From NCBI RefSeq assembly GCF_903644055.1, contig NZ_CAHJXD010000002.1, positions 1 through 32,038 on the forward strand: a stretch of DNA of 32,038 nucleotides, read 5' to 3'. The notes beneath the pieces are model-generated. The model ran no database searches and was not told the DNA's origin. It saw only the letters and a list, made by a program, of their open reading frames with translations. Positions 24,268 through 32,038 of the stretch are shown one piece after another. The position numbers and the translations under genes are program-made. Numbering within the stretch: position 1 is the stretch's first letter; each line of letters starts with the position of its first letter. The DNA is from Sphingomonas bacterium. GTDB lineage: Bacteria > Pseudomonadota > Alphaproteobacteria > Sphingomonadales > Sphingomonadaceae.

Positions 24268-25566
24268 GTGTCGATCGATTTGACGAAGCTCGCCGCAGAT
24301 AAAGAGATCAAGTATTTCCTGATCTCCTATACGGATCTGTTCGGCAGCCAGCGAGCCAAGCTGGTTCCGGCGAGCGCGATCGCCGGCATGCAAAAGAATG
24401 GGGCGGGGTTCGCCGGCTTTGCCACCTGGCTCGATATGTCTCCGGCCGACTCCGATCTTCTCGCGCTGCCGGATCCCGAAAGCCTGATCCAGTTGCCGTG
24501 GAAACCGGATGTGGGCTGGCTTGCCGCTGATCTGTGGATGAACGGGAAACGGGTCGAGGCCAGCCCGCGTAATGCTCTCAAGCGCCAGATCGCGAAGGCA
24601 GCCGAACTGGGCCTACAGATGAAGACCGGCGTCGAATGCGAATTCTTCCTGATAACGCCGGATGGCGAGCGCATTGCGGATCAGGCCGATACGCAGAGCA
24701 AGCCCTGTTATGACCAGCAGGCCCTGATGCGCCGTTATGATGTCATCACGGAAATCTGCGACAGCATGCTCGCGCTCGGCTGGCAGCCATATCAGAATGA
24801 TCATGAGGATGCGAACGGCCAGTTCGAGATGAACTGGCATTATGACGATGCTCTTCTCACTGCGGATCGACATGTATTCTTCAAATTCATGGCGAAGTCG
24901 ATCGCGGAGAAGCATGGGCTTCGCGCAACATTCATGCCGAAACCGTTCATCAACCTCACCGGTAACGGCTGCCACATGCATGTGTCGCTTTGGCGCAGCG
25001 AGACCAATGCGTTCGAGGACGCCGCCGGCGCCGATGGACTGTCGGATCTGGCGCTCCATTTCATTGGCGGCGTCATCAATTCCGCCGATGCGTTGGCCGC
25101 ATTCCTGAATCCGACGATCAACAGCTACAAGCGGATCAATGCGCCGCGGACCGCTTCTGGAGCGACGTGGGCACCCAATTCGGTGACCTGGACGGGCAAT
25201 AACCGCACGCACATGATCCGTGTGCCTGACAGTGATCGCTTCGAGCTCCGTCTGGCCGATGGTGCGACCAATCCCTACCTGATGCCCGCGGCGACGCTTG
25301 CGGCCGGCCTGGACGGCATTTCGGCACGCCGTGATCCCGGTCCGCGGCTCGACATCAATATGTATACGGACGGTCATTCGATCGCCGACACCAAGAAGCT
25401 GCCGCTCAATCTGCTCGATGCGCTGCGGGCACTCGAAGCGTCTGCCGTCATGCAGGAAGGGTTGGGCGAGGTCGTTCCGGCCTATCTCAAGCTTAAAAAC
25501 TCCGAGTGGAACGATTTCTGCCGGCATCTGACTGATTGGGAGCGTGGCCACACGCTCGATTGCTAG
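24268..25566 (+). CDS. gmaS: Gamma-glutamylmethylamide synthetase (glutamine synthetase family)
   Basis: The product has 432 aa starting at GTG 24268, with gggggg about 9 nt upstream. It has a glutamine synthetase beta-grasp (YFLISYTDLFGSQRAKLVP) and a catalytic domain with TGVECEFFL. The segment EDANGQFEMNW at 180-190 is characteristic of GmaS and used to recognise it. It also has GNGCHMHVSLW, then NSYKRIN and the RFELRLADGATNPYL region. It joins methylamine to glutamate with ATP, the entry step of the NMG pathway, in the cytoplasm. It follows mgsC by 62 nt and probably shares its transcript. Confidence 0.93.
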   Translation: MSIDLTKLAADKEIKYFLISYTDLFGSQRAKLVPASAIAGMQKNGAGFAGFATWLDMSPADSDLLALPDPESLIQLPWKPDVGWLAADLWMNGKRVEASPRNALKRQIAKAAELGLQMKTGVECEFFLITPDGERIADQADTQSKPCYDQQALMRRYDVITEICDSMLALGWQPYQNDHEDANGQFEMNWHYDDALLTADRHVFFKFMAKSIAEKHGLRATFMPKPFINLTGNGCHMHVSLWRSETNAFEDAAGADGLSDLALHFIGGVINSADALAAFLNPTINSYKRINAPRTASGATWAPNSVTWTGNNRTHMIRVPDSDRFELRLADGATNPYLMPAATLAAGLDGISARRDPGPRLDINMYTDGHSIADTKKLPLNLLDALRALEASAVMQEGLGEVVPAYLKLKNSEWNDFCRHLTDWERGHTLDC

Positions 25567-26003
25567 GCGAGGAGTGGTTCGCCCAGGCCGACACCATGGG
25601 GGGATGTGTTTTCTACCGCGTGATCGTCGAGGAAGCGGGTCGGTGGACGTCCTGTGGGTTGACGGGCCGGCTGGCCGGTAGCCATCCGACATCCCTATTT
25701 TCCGGTCGGGGAATCAAGCATTTGCAAAGCGATCAGGCCCGGAGCCTGAGCGCCGGAGGGGCTGCTCGAGGACGGCCTCAATTACCCCAAACTGCAAAAT
25801 ATTCCTGAGAAGAAAATCTGTTGACATGTCCGAATCGATCGGTATCAATCTGCCATAGTTGGTTTGTTCTTCAATCGCTGATCTTAGCGAACTAAAGAAG
25901 TAATTATACTAATAGATACCGGAGGGGAATGCTGACGCGGACACGATGCTAACAAGCGCGTGCCAGTGGGGAAGTATTATGTTATCTATATAGGGGGAAT
26001 TAC
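25567..26003. promoter_or_regulatory. 437-nt intergenic region before TonB receptor 2
   Basis: No convincing gene lies here; a 90-codon open frame starting inside gmaS lacks features. From about 25800 the base composition turns AT-rich, unlike the surroundings. A good candidate promoter is ttgaca (25821-25826) with tatcaa (25843-25848), a 16-nt spacer, over a loosely palindromic ccgaatcgatcgg. A strong ribosome binding site (aggggga) precedes the receptor start at 26004. The leader from this promoter would be about 150 nt, long enough for further control. Confidence 0.4.
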
Positions 26004-28856
26004 ATGGCCGATCGTAGATTTCGCCATCGGGCCGTTGCGATACTTCTGATTGGCACAGCGGGTGTGTGCGCGCATTCGGCTTCTGCGCAGTCTGTAATAT
26101 CCTCCTCTTCCGCCGCCAAGTCGGGCGAAAGCCAGACCGATAGCGCAGGAAGCGACGCGATTGTCGTTACCGGCACCCGCATTGTCCGTGACGGATATCA
26201 GTCGCCCACCCCGACCACCGTGCTCGGCGTCGAGGAGCTTCAGCGCAAGGCGCCGATAAACATCGCCGATCAGGTCAACCAGCTCCCGTCGCTGGCTGGA
26301 AGCTCCCGGAACAACACCAACAGCATCAGCGGTGGCGGCATCGGCGTGAACTCGCTGAACCTGCGTAACCTCGGCGTGACGCGCACCCTGATCCTGCTCG
26401 ATGGTCAGCGCATGCCGGCGGCCACCACGGGCGGCGCCGTCGACGTCAACACGATCCCGAACAACTTGGTCAAGCGCGTGGACATCGTGACCGGCGGCGC
26501 TTCGGCGGCATGGGGCTCCGATGCGGTCGCAGGCGTCGTCAATTTCGTGCTCGATAAGGATTTTACTGGGATCAAGGGCGATATCGTGGGCGGCATCACC
26601 ACCTACGGCGACGATCCAACCTTCAAGGCTTCCATCGCTGCCGGCACCCACTTCGCCGACGGTCGCGGTCACATCATGGTCAGCGGCGAAGTCGCCTATG
26701 ACGACGGCATTCGAAAGATGCCGCGTTCCTGGTTCCGCGGCACCAAGCAGCTTTTCAGCCCGACCTATACGGCGACCAATGGCCAGCCCGAACTCCTCGT
26801 CCGCGAGAATGTCGGCTACACCACGCTGGCGCCCGGCGGCATCGTGACGGCGGGGCCGCTGCGCGGCCTCTATTTCGGGCCGAACGGCACGCCCACCCAG
26901 CTAAATTACGGCTCGATCGTTCGCGATCCCAGCATGGTCGGCGGCGACTGGCAGGTCACCGATTTCGCGACCACCACCGAAAGCCTGCTGCCGACCGTCT
27001 CGCGCCAGAACGCGTTCGGCCGCGCCAGCTATGAAATTTTCGACAATGTCGAAATCTATGGCCAGTTTTCCTACGGCCGGTCGAAGGTCAAGGAGTTGAG
27101 TTCGCCGCAATATCAATTCGGCGGGCTCACGATCCAGCGCGACAATGCGTTCCTGCCGGCCTCGGTTGTGTCACGGATGCAGTCGCTCGGGCTGACGAGC
27201 CTGACGATAGGCACGAGCAACGACGCGATCGGCCCGGTTCCCTATACGGGCACCCGCGAAATGTATCGGTATGTGGTGGGTGCGAACGGCAAGTTCCGCG
27301 CGCTCGGCACCGACTGGTCGTGGGATGTCTTCTACAACCGCAACATTACCGATCTTTACCAAAATTCGCGCGTCGGCGTGAATGCCAACTATGCCAGGGC
27401 GATCGACGCGGTGATCGGACCGAACGGCTCGATCGTCTGCCGTTCGACGCTTACGGACCCGACGAACGGCTGCGCACCGCTCAATATCATCGGCACCGGC
27501 GTCGCGACGCAGAGTGGCCTGAACTACGTCCTCGGCAATTCGGTCCTCAACAACAAATTCACCCAGCAGGAATATGCCGCCTCGATGCGCGGCGAGCCCT
27601 TCTCGACCTGGGCAGGCCCGGTTTCGGTGGCATTCGGCGTGGAGCATCGGAGCGAAGCGTCCAGCGGCACCAACGATCCGATCTCGCGCACGAACGGCTT
27701 CTTCTACGGAAACTACAAGCCGCTCAATGGCTCGTACAAGGTGACGGAAGGCTTCTTCGAAACCGTCGTCCCGCTTGTGAAGGATACCTCCTGGACCAGG
27801 TCGCTCGATTTCAACGGGGCGGTCCGCATCACGGATTACAGCACATCCGGCCGCGTCACGACGTGGAAGGTCGGTGGCGTCTGGAAGCCGATCGATGACA
27901 TCACGCTTCGTATCACGCAGTCCCGCGATATTCGGGCCGGCAATCTTTCGGATCTTTATCAGGTGGGCCGGACGGGCACGATCTCGATCAACGATCCGGC
28001 GCGCAACAACGAATCCTACACGATCGTGTCGAGCACGGTCGGAAATACCGAAATCAAGCCCGAAAAGGCCAGATCGTTCAATGTCGGCGGCGTCGTCCAG
28101 CCACGCTTCCTTCCGGGCTTTTCGATCGCGGTCGATTACTTCTCGATCGACGTCAGAGGCGTGATCGCAACCCTGACCGCGCCCAACCTCCTCAATCTTT
28201 GCTACACCGGCGGCGATCAAAGCCTCTGCCAGTTCGTCGCCCGCAATTCGGCCGGATTGATCTCTACGATCACGCTGAAGCCGGTCAATCTCGCGCGGCA
28301 GAGGGTGCGCGGCATCGATTTCGAGGCCAGTTATCAGGTGCAGTTGAGCGATATTTCGTCGTCCTTGGGTAACGGGCGGTTTACGCTGCGCGCGCTGGCC
28401 AGCCATTATCTGCAAGCCGTCACGGATACCGGCATCATCGGGAACGTCCCGCAAGTGGCGCTGGGTGCTGCCGAAGGGACGCCGCGCTGGCGCTACCGGG
28501 TCGAGGGCACCTATTCCAACGAGCGCATCACCGCTTCGATCACCGGGCGCGGCGTCAGCTCCGGCGTTCTCTCGCCTATGTATATCGAATGCACCACCAA
28601 CTGCCCGGTCTCGACCGCCAACAACCGGACGATCGACAATAATCATGTCGACGGCGCGCTCTACTTTGATGCGTCTTTCAGCGTGAAGATCACACCCGGT
28701 CTCGAGAGCTTCCTGGTGGTCGAGAATTTCACCAATAAGGATCCGGCACAAGTTGCCAGCGGGACCAGCGTCGCCGGCGCGCAATGGGGTGTCTCCGGCC
28801 TCTATTACGATCTTTACGGCCGCACGTTCCGGGCCGGCATCCGCTTCAAATACTGA
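26004..28856 (+). CDS. TonB-dependent outer-membrane receptor 2
   Basis: The product has 950 aa. A signal peptide (MADRRFRHRAVAILLIGTAG, cleavage near ASAQS) precedes a plug domain opening with IVVTGTRIVRDGYQSPTP. The plug continues with NSLNLRNLGVTRTLILLDGQR and VKRVDIVTGGASAAWGSDAV, the layout of the large sphingomonad/xanthomonad receptor group. The long barrel ends YGRTFRAGIRFKY with a terminal aromatic residue. It is unlike receptor 1 in the plug motif and length, so the two probably take different ligands. Positioned 168 nt ahead of the flavin oxidase, cytochrome and RidA genes on the same strand, it is the likely import route for their substrate. Confidence 0.93.
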   Translation: MADRRFRHRAVAILLIGTAGVCAHSASAQSVISSSSAAKSGESQTDSAGSDAIVVTGTRIVRDGYQSPTPTTVLGVEELQRKAPINIADQVNQLPSLAGSSRNNTNSISGGGIGVNSLNLRNLGVTRTLILLDGQRMPAATTGGAVDVNTIPNNLVKRVDIVTGGASAAWGSDAVAGVVNFVLDKDFTGIKGDIVGGITTYGDDPTFKASIAAGTHFADGRGHIMVSGEVAYDDGIRKMPRSWFRGTKQLFSPTYTATNGQPELLVRENVGYTTLAPGGIVTAGPLRGLYFGPNGTPTQLNYGSIVRDPSMVGGDWQVTDFATTTESLLPTVSRQNAFGRASYEIFDNVEIYGQFSYGRSKVKELSSPQYQFGGLTIQRDNAFLPASVVSRMQSLGLTSLTIGTSNDAIGPVPYTGTREMYRYVVGANGKFRALGTDWSWDVFYNRNITDLYQNSRVGVNANYARAIDAVIGPNGSIVCRSTLTDPTNGCAPLNIIGTGVATQSGLNYVLGNSVLNNKFTQQEYAASMRGEPFSTWAGPVSVAFGVEHRSEASSGTNDPISRTNGFFYGNYKPLNGSYKVTEGFFETVVPLVKDTSWTRSLDFNGAVRITDYSTSGRVTTWKVGGVWKPIDDITLRITQSRDIRAGNLSDLYQVGRTGTISINDPARNNESYTIVSSTVGNTEIKPEKARSFNVGGVVQPRFLPGFSIAVDYFSIDVRGVIATLTAPNLLNLCYTGGDQSLCQFVARNSAGLISTITLKPVNLARQRVRGIDFEASYQVQLSDISSSLGNGRFTLRALASHYLQAVTDTGIIGNVPQVALGAAEGTPRWRYRVEGTYSNERITASITGRGVSSGVLSPMYIECTTNCPVSTANNRTIDNNHVDGALYFDASFSVKITPGLESFLVVENFTNKDPAQVASGTSVAGAQWGVSGLYYDLYGRTFRAGIRFKY

Positions 28857-29024
28857 CCGATCTGAACAGGCTAGGCAGGGGTTTTCCGGGATGAGCCGTC
28901 TTTCAATCGCTGGCGCTCCTTCGATCATAGGGATCCCCGCCGCCGCCGCGCATAGCTTTGTCGAAGCCTGCTCGCACGGGCGCCGCCCGCGTGAGAAGCA
29001 GCAATCCCGGTAAGGAAAAAAGCA

Positions 29025-30608
29025 ATGGACCTACCCTCGGTATCCCGTCGATCCCTGCTAAGCCTTATCGGGACGGTCGCCGGTTCGTCGGCCATGTATC
29101 AGGCCATGGCGGCAATGGGGCAGACGCAGGAGTCCCATTATACCGGCCCGCTCAAGCTGGACGGCGATCCCAAGGGGGCCTCGGTCGTCATCCTCGGCGC
29201 CGGGCTTGCCGGCATGACCTCCGCTTATGAGCTCAAGAAGGCCGGCTACAAGGTCACGGTTCTCGAATATCAGGACAGGACCGGCGGGCGAAACTGGTCA
29301 ATTCGGGGCGGAGATACCATCCGTGAGATCGGATCGACGCAGAGGTGCGAATTCGATGCCGGCTTTTATCTCAATCCGGGGCCTTGGCGGATTCCGTACC
29401 ACCACCACGCGATCATCAATTATTGCCGCGAATTTGGCGTCGCGCTGGAGCCGTTTCACCAGATCAACAACAATGCATTCGTGCACAATACAGCCGCTTT
29501 TGGCGGCAAGCCGAAGCGGTATCGCGAGGTCGAGAACGACTTTCACGGGCATGTCGCCGAGTTGCTGGCGAGGGCGACGAACCAGAGCGCGCTGGATCAG
29601 AGCGTCTCCAAGGAGGATCGCGAGATCCTGCTCGAGGCGCTCAAGAACTGGGGCGCCCTCGACAATCAGTATCGCTATGCCAAGTCGGAGCTGGTGTCGG
29701 AACGGCGCGGATATGACGTGCTCGTCGGTGCCGGCTCGATCCCGCCGGTTTACTCACAGCCGCTGGAACTCGACGAACTGCTGCAATCGCGGCTCTGGAG
29801 GTCGCTCGCGGGATCGCACAGCTTCGATATGCAGCCTACCATCTTCCAGCCGGTCGGCGGCATGGGCAAGATCGGCGATGCCTTCGCGCGGGAGATCGGG
29901 CCCGGCGTCATCAAGATGAATTGTCGCGTCGTGAAGATCGATCAGGACGATAAGGGCGTTACCGTGAGCTATGTGGATCCGCTGAAGGGCGGCCCCACGC
30001 AGACGATCGCCGCGCAATGGTGCATCAACACCATCCCGGCGCCGGTTCTTTCCCGTCTGCCCATGCAGATCAGCAGCAGCTTGCGGGCCGCGATCGATGC
30101 GGTCGCGCCTTATGGCACCAATTTCAAGGCCGGCCTACAGATGAAGCGCCGGTTTTGGGAGGAGGATGAGCTGATCTTCGGCGGCTTCAGCAACACCAAT
30201 CTGTCGATTCGTCAGATCGGCTATCCCAACAGCGCCTATGCCACACGCGGCAAGGGCGTGCTGCTGGGGGCCTATATCGGCGGCCCCGGCTGTTACGAAT
30301 ATGCGGTGATGGATCCGAAGGATCGGCTGAAGCGGATCGTGGCCGAGGGCACTCAAATCCACCCGCAATATCGGGAAGAATATGAAAACGGGATCACGGT
30401 CGCCTGGAGCCGAATTCCGTGGACGATGGGCTGCCTCTCCAATTGGACGGAGGAGCGCCGGAAGGAGCATTATGAGGCGCTCATCGCCATCGATGGCCGG
30501 ATGATGCTCGCTGGGGAGCATGCATCTTACGGTATCTGGCAGGAGCATGCGATCCTGTCGGCTCTGGATGCCGTCAAGCGTCTTCACGCACGCATCACCG
30601 CTGCATGA
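29025..30608 (+). CDS. Tat-exported flavin amine oxidase/dehydrogenase
   Basis: The product has 527 aa. The N-terminus SRRSLLSLIGTVAG (from residue 7) is a twin-arginine signal, implying export with FAD bound. The FAD-binding Rossmann motif is VVILGAGLAGMTSAYEL (GAGLAG at 58-63) with Glu81, and RTGGRNW follows at 85-91. The C-terminal AGEHASYGIWQEHAILSAL is the second FAD contact of flavin monoamine oxidases (MAO, LAAO, nicotine oxidase group). It should oxidise an amine C-N bond to an imine in the periplasm. The ATGA overlap with a cytochrome c gene suggests cytochrome rather than oxygen as acceptor, as shown for the nicotine enzyme NicA2. The start has aaggaaa about 9 nt upstream. The substrate is unknown. 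Confidence 0.88.
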   Translation: MDLPSVSRRSLLSLIGTVAGSSAMYQAMAAMGQTQESHYTGPLKLDGDPKGASVVILGAGLAGMTSAYELKKAGYKVTVLEYQDRTGGRNWSIRGGDTIREIGSTQRCEFDAGFYLNPGPWRIPYHHHAIINYCREFGVALEPFHQINNNAFVHNTAAFGGKPKRYREVENDFHGHVAELLARATNQSALDQSVSKEDREILLEALKNWGALDNQYRYAKSELVSERRGYDVLVGAGSIPPVYSQPLELDELLQSRLWRSLAGSHSFDMQPTIFQPVGGMGKIGDAFAREIGPGVIKMNCRVVKIDQDDKGVTVSYVDPLKGGPTQTIAAQWCINTIPAPVLSRLPMQISSSLRAAIDAVAPYGTNFKAGLQMKRRFWEEDELIFGGFSNTNLSIRQIGYPNSAYATRGKGVLLGAYIGGPGCYEYAVMDPKDRLKRIVAEGTQIHPQYREEYENGITVAWSRIPWTMGCLSNWTEERRKEHYEALIAIDGRMMLAGEHASYGIWQEHAILSALDAVKRLHARITAA

Positions 30609-31006
30609 GCAAGCTGAAGGGAAAGCCTGTGAAAACCAAATTCTCTCGCGTGTTGCTGCTTGCAACGATTGCGGCTTGCGCGTCCGGTGAGGCGTCGGCC
30701 CAGCAACGGCCGACGAAGACCGGAAAGCAGGTCTTCGAGACGGTCTGCCAAGCCTGCCATCTCCCGGGAGGCGTCGGTGACGCGGGAACCTATCCGGCGC
30801 TCGCCAAGAATCCGAAACTTCAGAACGCTCAATATCCGGCTTACGTCGTCGTCAACGGGCTAAAGGCCATGCCGGCCTTAGGCGCCCTGCTGAACGATGC
30901 GGAGATCGCCGGTGTCGTAACCTATATTCGAACGAACTTCGGCAACAAATACAATAAGCCGGTCACGCCCGAAGACATCAAGGCTCTGCGCAAACCGGTC
31001 AAATAG
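30605..31006 (+). CDS. Cytochrome c partner of the flavin amine oxidase
   Basis: The product has 133 aa with a signal peptide ending ASA (about residue 32), haem motif CQACH at 48-52 followed by LPGGVGDAG, and a probable Met ligand at 89 (GLKAMPALG). It is a normal small class I cytochrome. The ATG at 30605 overlaps the oxidase stop (ATGA). An in-frame GTG at 30629 has a better ribosome binding site (aagggaaag) and gives a cleaner signal peptide, so translation may begin there. It is the likely electron acceptor for the flavin enzyme, feeding the respiratory chain. Confidence 0.88.
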   Translation: MSKLKGKPVKTKFSRVLLLATIAACASGEASAQQRPTKTGKQVFETVCQACHLPGGVGDAGTYPALAKNPKLQNAQYPAYVVVNGLKAMPALGALLNDAEIAGVVTYIRTNFGNKYNKPVTPEDIKALRKPVK

Positions 31007-31076
31007 ATCGGCCGCTCATGGCCGATAGAATCCAAGATCATTCCGCCGGAATACCGGTTTCGCGAAAGGTTCGTTC

Positions 31077-31586
31077 ATGCGCATGTTCCTAGCTGCCGCC
31101 TGTGTCGCTGCGATCCTGGGTGCCGCTGCCGCGCCGGCCGCCGACATAGTGCGCCACCAGCTTACGCCACCGGGGCTGATCCTGCAGAGCGCCACGGTCC
31201 CTGCCGGCGCCGAGATGCTCTATCTGTCGGGCCAGCTCGCCAGCCCGATAGATCCGGCCAAGAAGCCTGCTCCCGGCGCGCCGCTGACGCGGGCCGATTA
31301 CGGCGACACCAAGACGCAGACGATCAGCGCGCTCACCAATATGAAGCAGGTTCTGGCCGAGCGCGGCTACAAGATGTCGGACGTCATCACGATGATGACA
31401 TATTTGGCCGCTGATCCCGAACTTGGCGGGAAGTTGGATACTGCCGGATATAACGAAGGATTCAAGATGTTCTTCAAGACGGCGGAAAATCCAGAAACAG
31501 TTACGCGTGCTAGCGTACAGGTCGCTGCACTGGTAAATCCGGCCTTGCTTGTCGAGATTGTCGTCGTCGCGGCGAAAAACCGTTAA
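31077..31586 (+). CDS. Secreted RidA-family imine deaminase
   Basis: The product has 169 aa: a signal peptide (residues 1-22, MRMFLAAACVAAILG, ending PAA) followed by a YjgF/RidA domain (LYLSGQLA, QTISALTNMKQVLAERGYKMSDVITMMTYL). Arg144 (VTRASVQVAAL) and Glu160 (LLVEIVVVA) match the Arg and Glu needed for imine hydrolysis in RidA, so it appears active. RidA proteins are usually cytosolic; an exported form next to an exported imine-producing oxidase suggests it completes the hydrolysis of the imine in the periplasm. It lies 70 nt after the cytochrome gene; aaagg precedes the start by about 7 nt. Confidence 0.88.
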   Translation: MRMFLAAACVAAILGAAAAPAADIVRHQLTPPGLILQSATVPAGAEMLYLSGQLASPIDPAKKPAPGAPLTRADYGDTKTQTISALTNMKQVLAERGYKMSDVITMMTYLAADPELGGKLDTAGYNEGFKMFFKTAENPETVTRASVQVAALVNPALLVEIVVVAAKNR

Positions 31587-31722
31587 ACTAATCTGTGGTA
31601 AATGTGTATGAGTGTAATGAATCCCATGTATACGGTGTATTGTGCCAACAGCGGATGACGCTGGAAGAGGTCGAAGCCCATTGTCGAGCAGCTTACGACA
31701 AGCACCGGCAGTGAAGTGTCGC
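31587..31722. other. Short unassigned stretch after RidA
   Basis: No terminator hairpin or recognisable gene was seen directly after the RidA stop. A short plus-strand frame (MTLEEVEAHCRAAYDKHRQ) ends near 31714 and looks protein-like but cannot be placed. The stretch is the junction between the catabolic genes and IS debris. Confidence 0.3.
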
Positions 31723-31863
31723 TCAAATGGAAATCGACGCTGCGGTGCCATCCTGCCTTGATCGGTCTGAGGTTCGTACGTGATCGAGAACGCTGGATGT
31801 TATCCTGGCGAGTTTGACGCAGCCGAGGATGTTGGCGGCGAGTTCGTCATAGCGTGTAGCGAT
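31723..31863 (-). pseudogene. C-terminal fragment of an IS5-type transposase
   Basis: On the minus strand the frame reads IATRYDELAANILGCVKLARI and then an altered tail ending at a stop at 31723-31725. The IATRYDxLAANFL pattern is the typical C-terminus of IS5-family (IS427-like) transposases. The upstream part of the gene is missing: sequence similarity stops at about 31863 within a few bases. It marks the right boundary of the accessory region. Confidence 0.7.
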
Positions 31864-31898
31864 GTGACCCCATTACTTGAGCGACCTTTGTAGTCGCG

Positions 31899-31926
31899 GG
31901 ATTTGGTGTGTCGGGTGTGAGGTGGA
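31899..31926. repeat. Right copy of 28-nt direct repeat bracketing the region
   Basis: It matches 563-590 at 26 of 28 positions in the same orientation. It begins about 35 bp beyond the IS5-type fragment. The sequence from here to the window end has no recognisable gene. The copy could be a shared IS terminus or a junction left by recombination. Confidence 0.6.
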
Positions 31927-32038
31927 GCGGTGTGTCTCTTTGAGCCATGTTTTGCAGACAGCTGGGCACCCGCATCAACGTGTCGCTGGCGGCGGTAGGG
32001 CATGCCGAGAGCATGGTTTGCCTCTCTGCCGTCTGAAG

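Noticed and set aside
25536-25808. 90-codon frame between gmaS and TonB receptor 2
   Set aside because: It starts inside gmaS, has no ribosome binding site or recognisable motif, and runs into an AT-rich promoter-like stretch.
28891-29013. 40-codon frame MSRLSIAGAPS before the flavin oxidase
   Set aside because: It has weak start signals and no family resemblance; it is more likely leader sequence.
31089-31751. 220-codon minus-strand frame over the RidA gene
   Set aside because: The plus strand encodes RidA with signal peptide and catalytic residues; only the IS5-like tail further right is credible on the minus strand.
1-32038. CRISPR arrays, tRNA or rRNA genes
   Set aside because: No regularly spaced repeats, tRNA cloverleaf or conserved rRNA stretches were seen while reading the sequence.

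Overview
The window reads as an accessory region of a high-GC alphaproteobacterium, most likely a sphingomonad. The evidence is two large TonB-dependent receptors, a TPR-sulfotransferase paired with one of them, the short repeat that encodes PVLSEVEG/PVLSLSKG when translated, and IS481- and IS5-type transposase remnants of the kind common in that group. This assignment is inferred from gene style, not from a marker gene. No rRNA, tRNA or CRISPR array was seen.

Layout. Positions 1-800 hold a decayed IS481-type transposase and a truncated small ORF. Positions 800-6130, minus strand, carry an aromatic-amine-dehydrogenase-type locus: aauB (heavy chain), aauE, aauD and aauA (TTQ light chain), a cytochrome c, a TetR regulator and a secreted SMP-30-like protein. 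Positions 6304-13253 hold a divergent cytochrome c, an MFS transporter, a TPR-sulfotransferase, TonB receptor 1 and a very small c-type-cytochrome-like protein. Positions 13400-25566 hold the complete N-methylglutamate (NMG) pathway: an AraC/GATase-like regulator, mgdABCD (sarcosine-oxidase-like subunits beta, delta, alpha, gamma), purU, a short folD-like remnant, an XRE-cupin regulator, mgsABC and gmaS. Positions 26004-31586 hold TonB receptor 2 and a compact operon of a Tat-exported flavin amine oxidase, a cytochrome c and a secreted RidA-type imine deaminase. The right edge holds an IS5-type transposase tail and a 28-nt repeat that matches one at the left edge at 26 of 28 positions in the same orientation.

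How the parts may work together. GmaS joins methylamine to glutamate, MgsABC converts gamma-glutamylmethylamide to N-methylglutamate, and MgdABCD demethylates it to a folate-bound C1 unit that PurU can release as formate. The two periplasmic systems (TTQ amine dehydrogenase, and flavin enzyme plus cytochrome plus RidA) would oxidise amines outside the cytoplasm and pass electrons to the four c-type cytochromes encoded here. My inference is that the region is a catabolic island for an amine, possibly an N-methylated one, taken up through the TonB receptors: periplasmic deamination would release methylamine, and the NMG pathway would recover its nitrogen and carbon. The substrate cannot be read from the sequence. 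The flavin oxidase, cytochrome c and secreted RidA operon with its own TonB receptor is the part I find least described.
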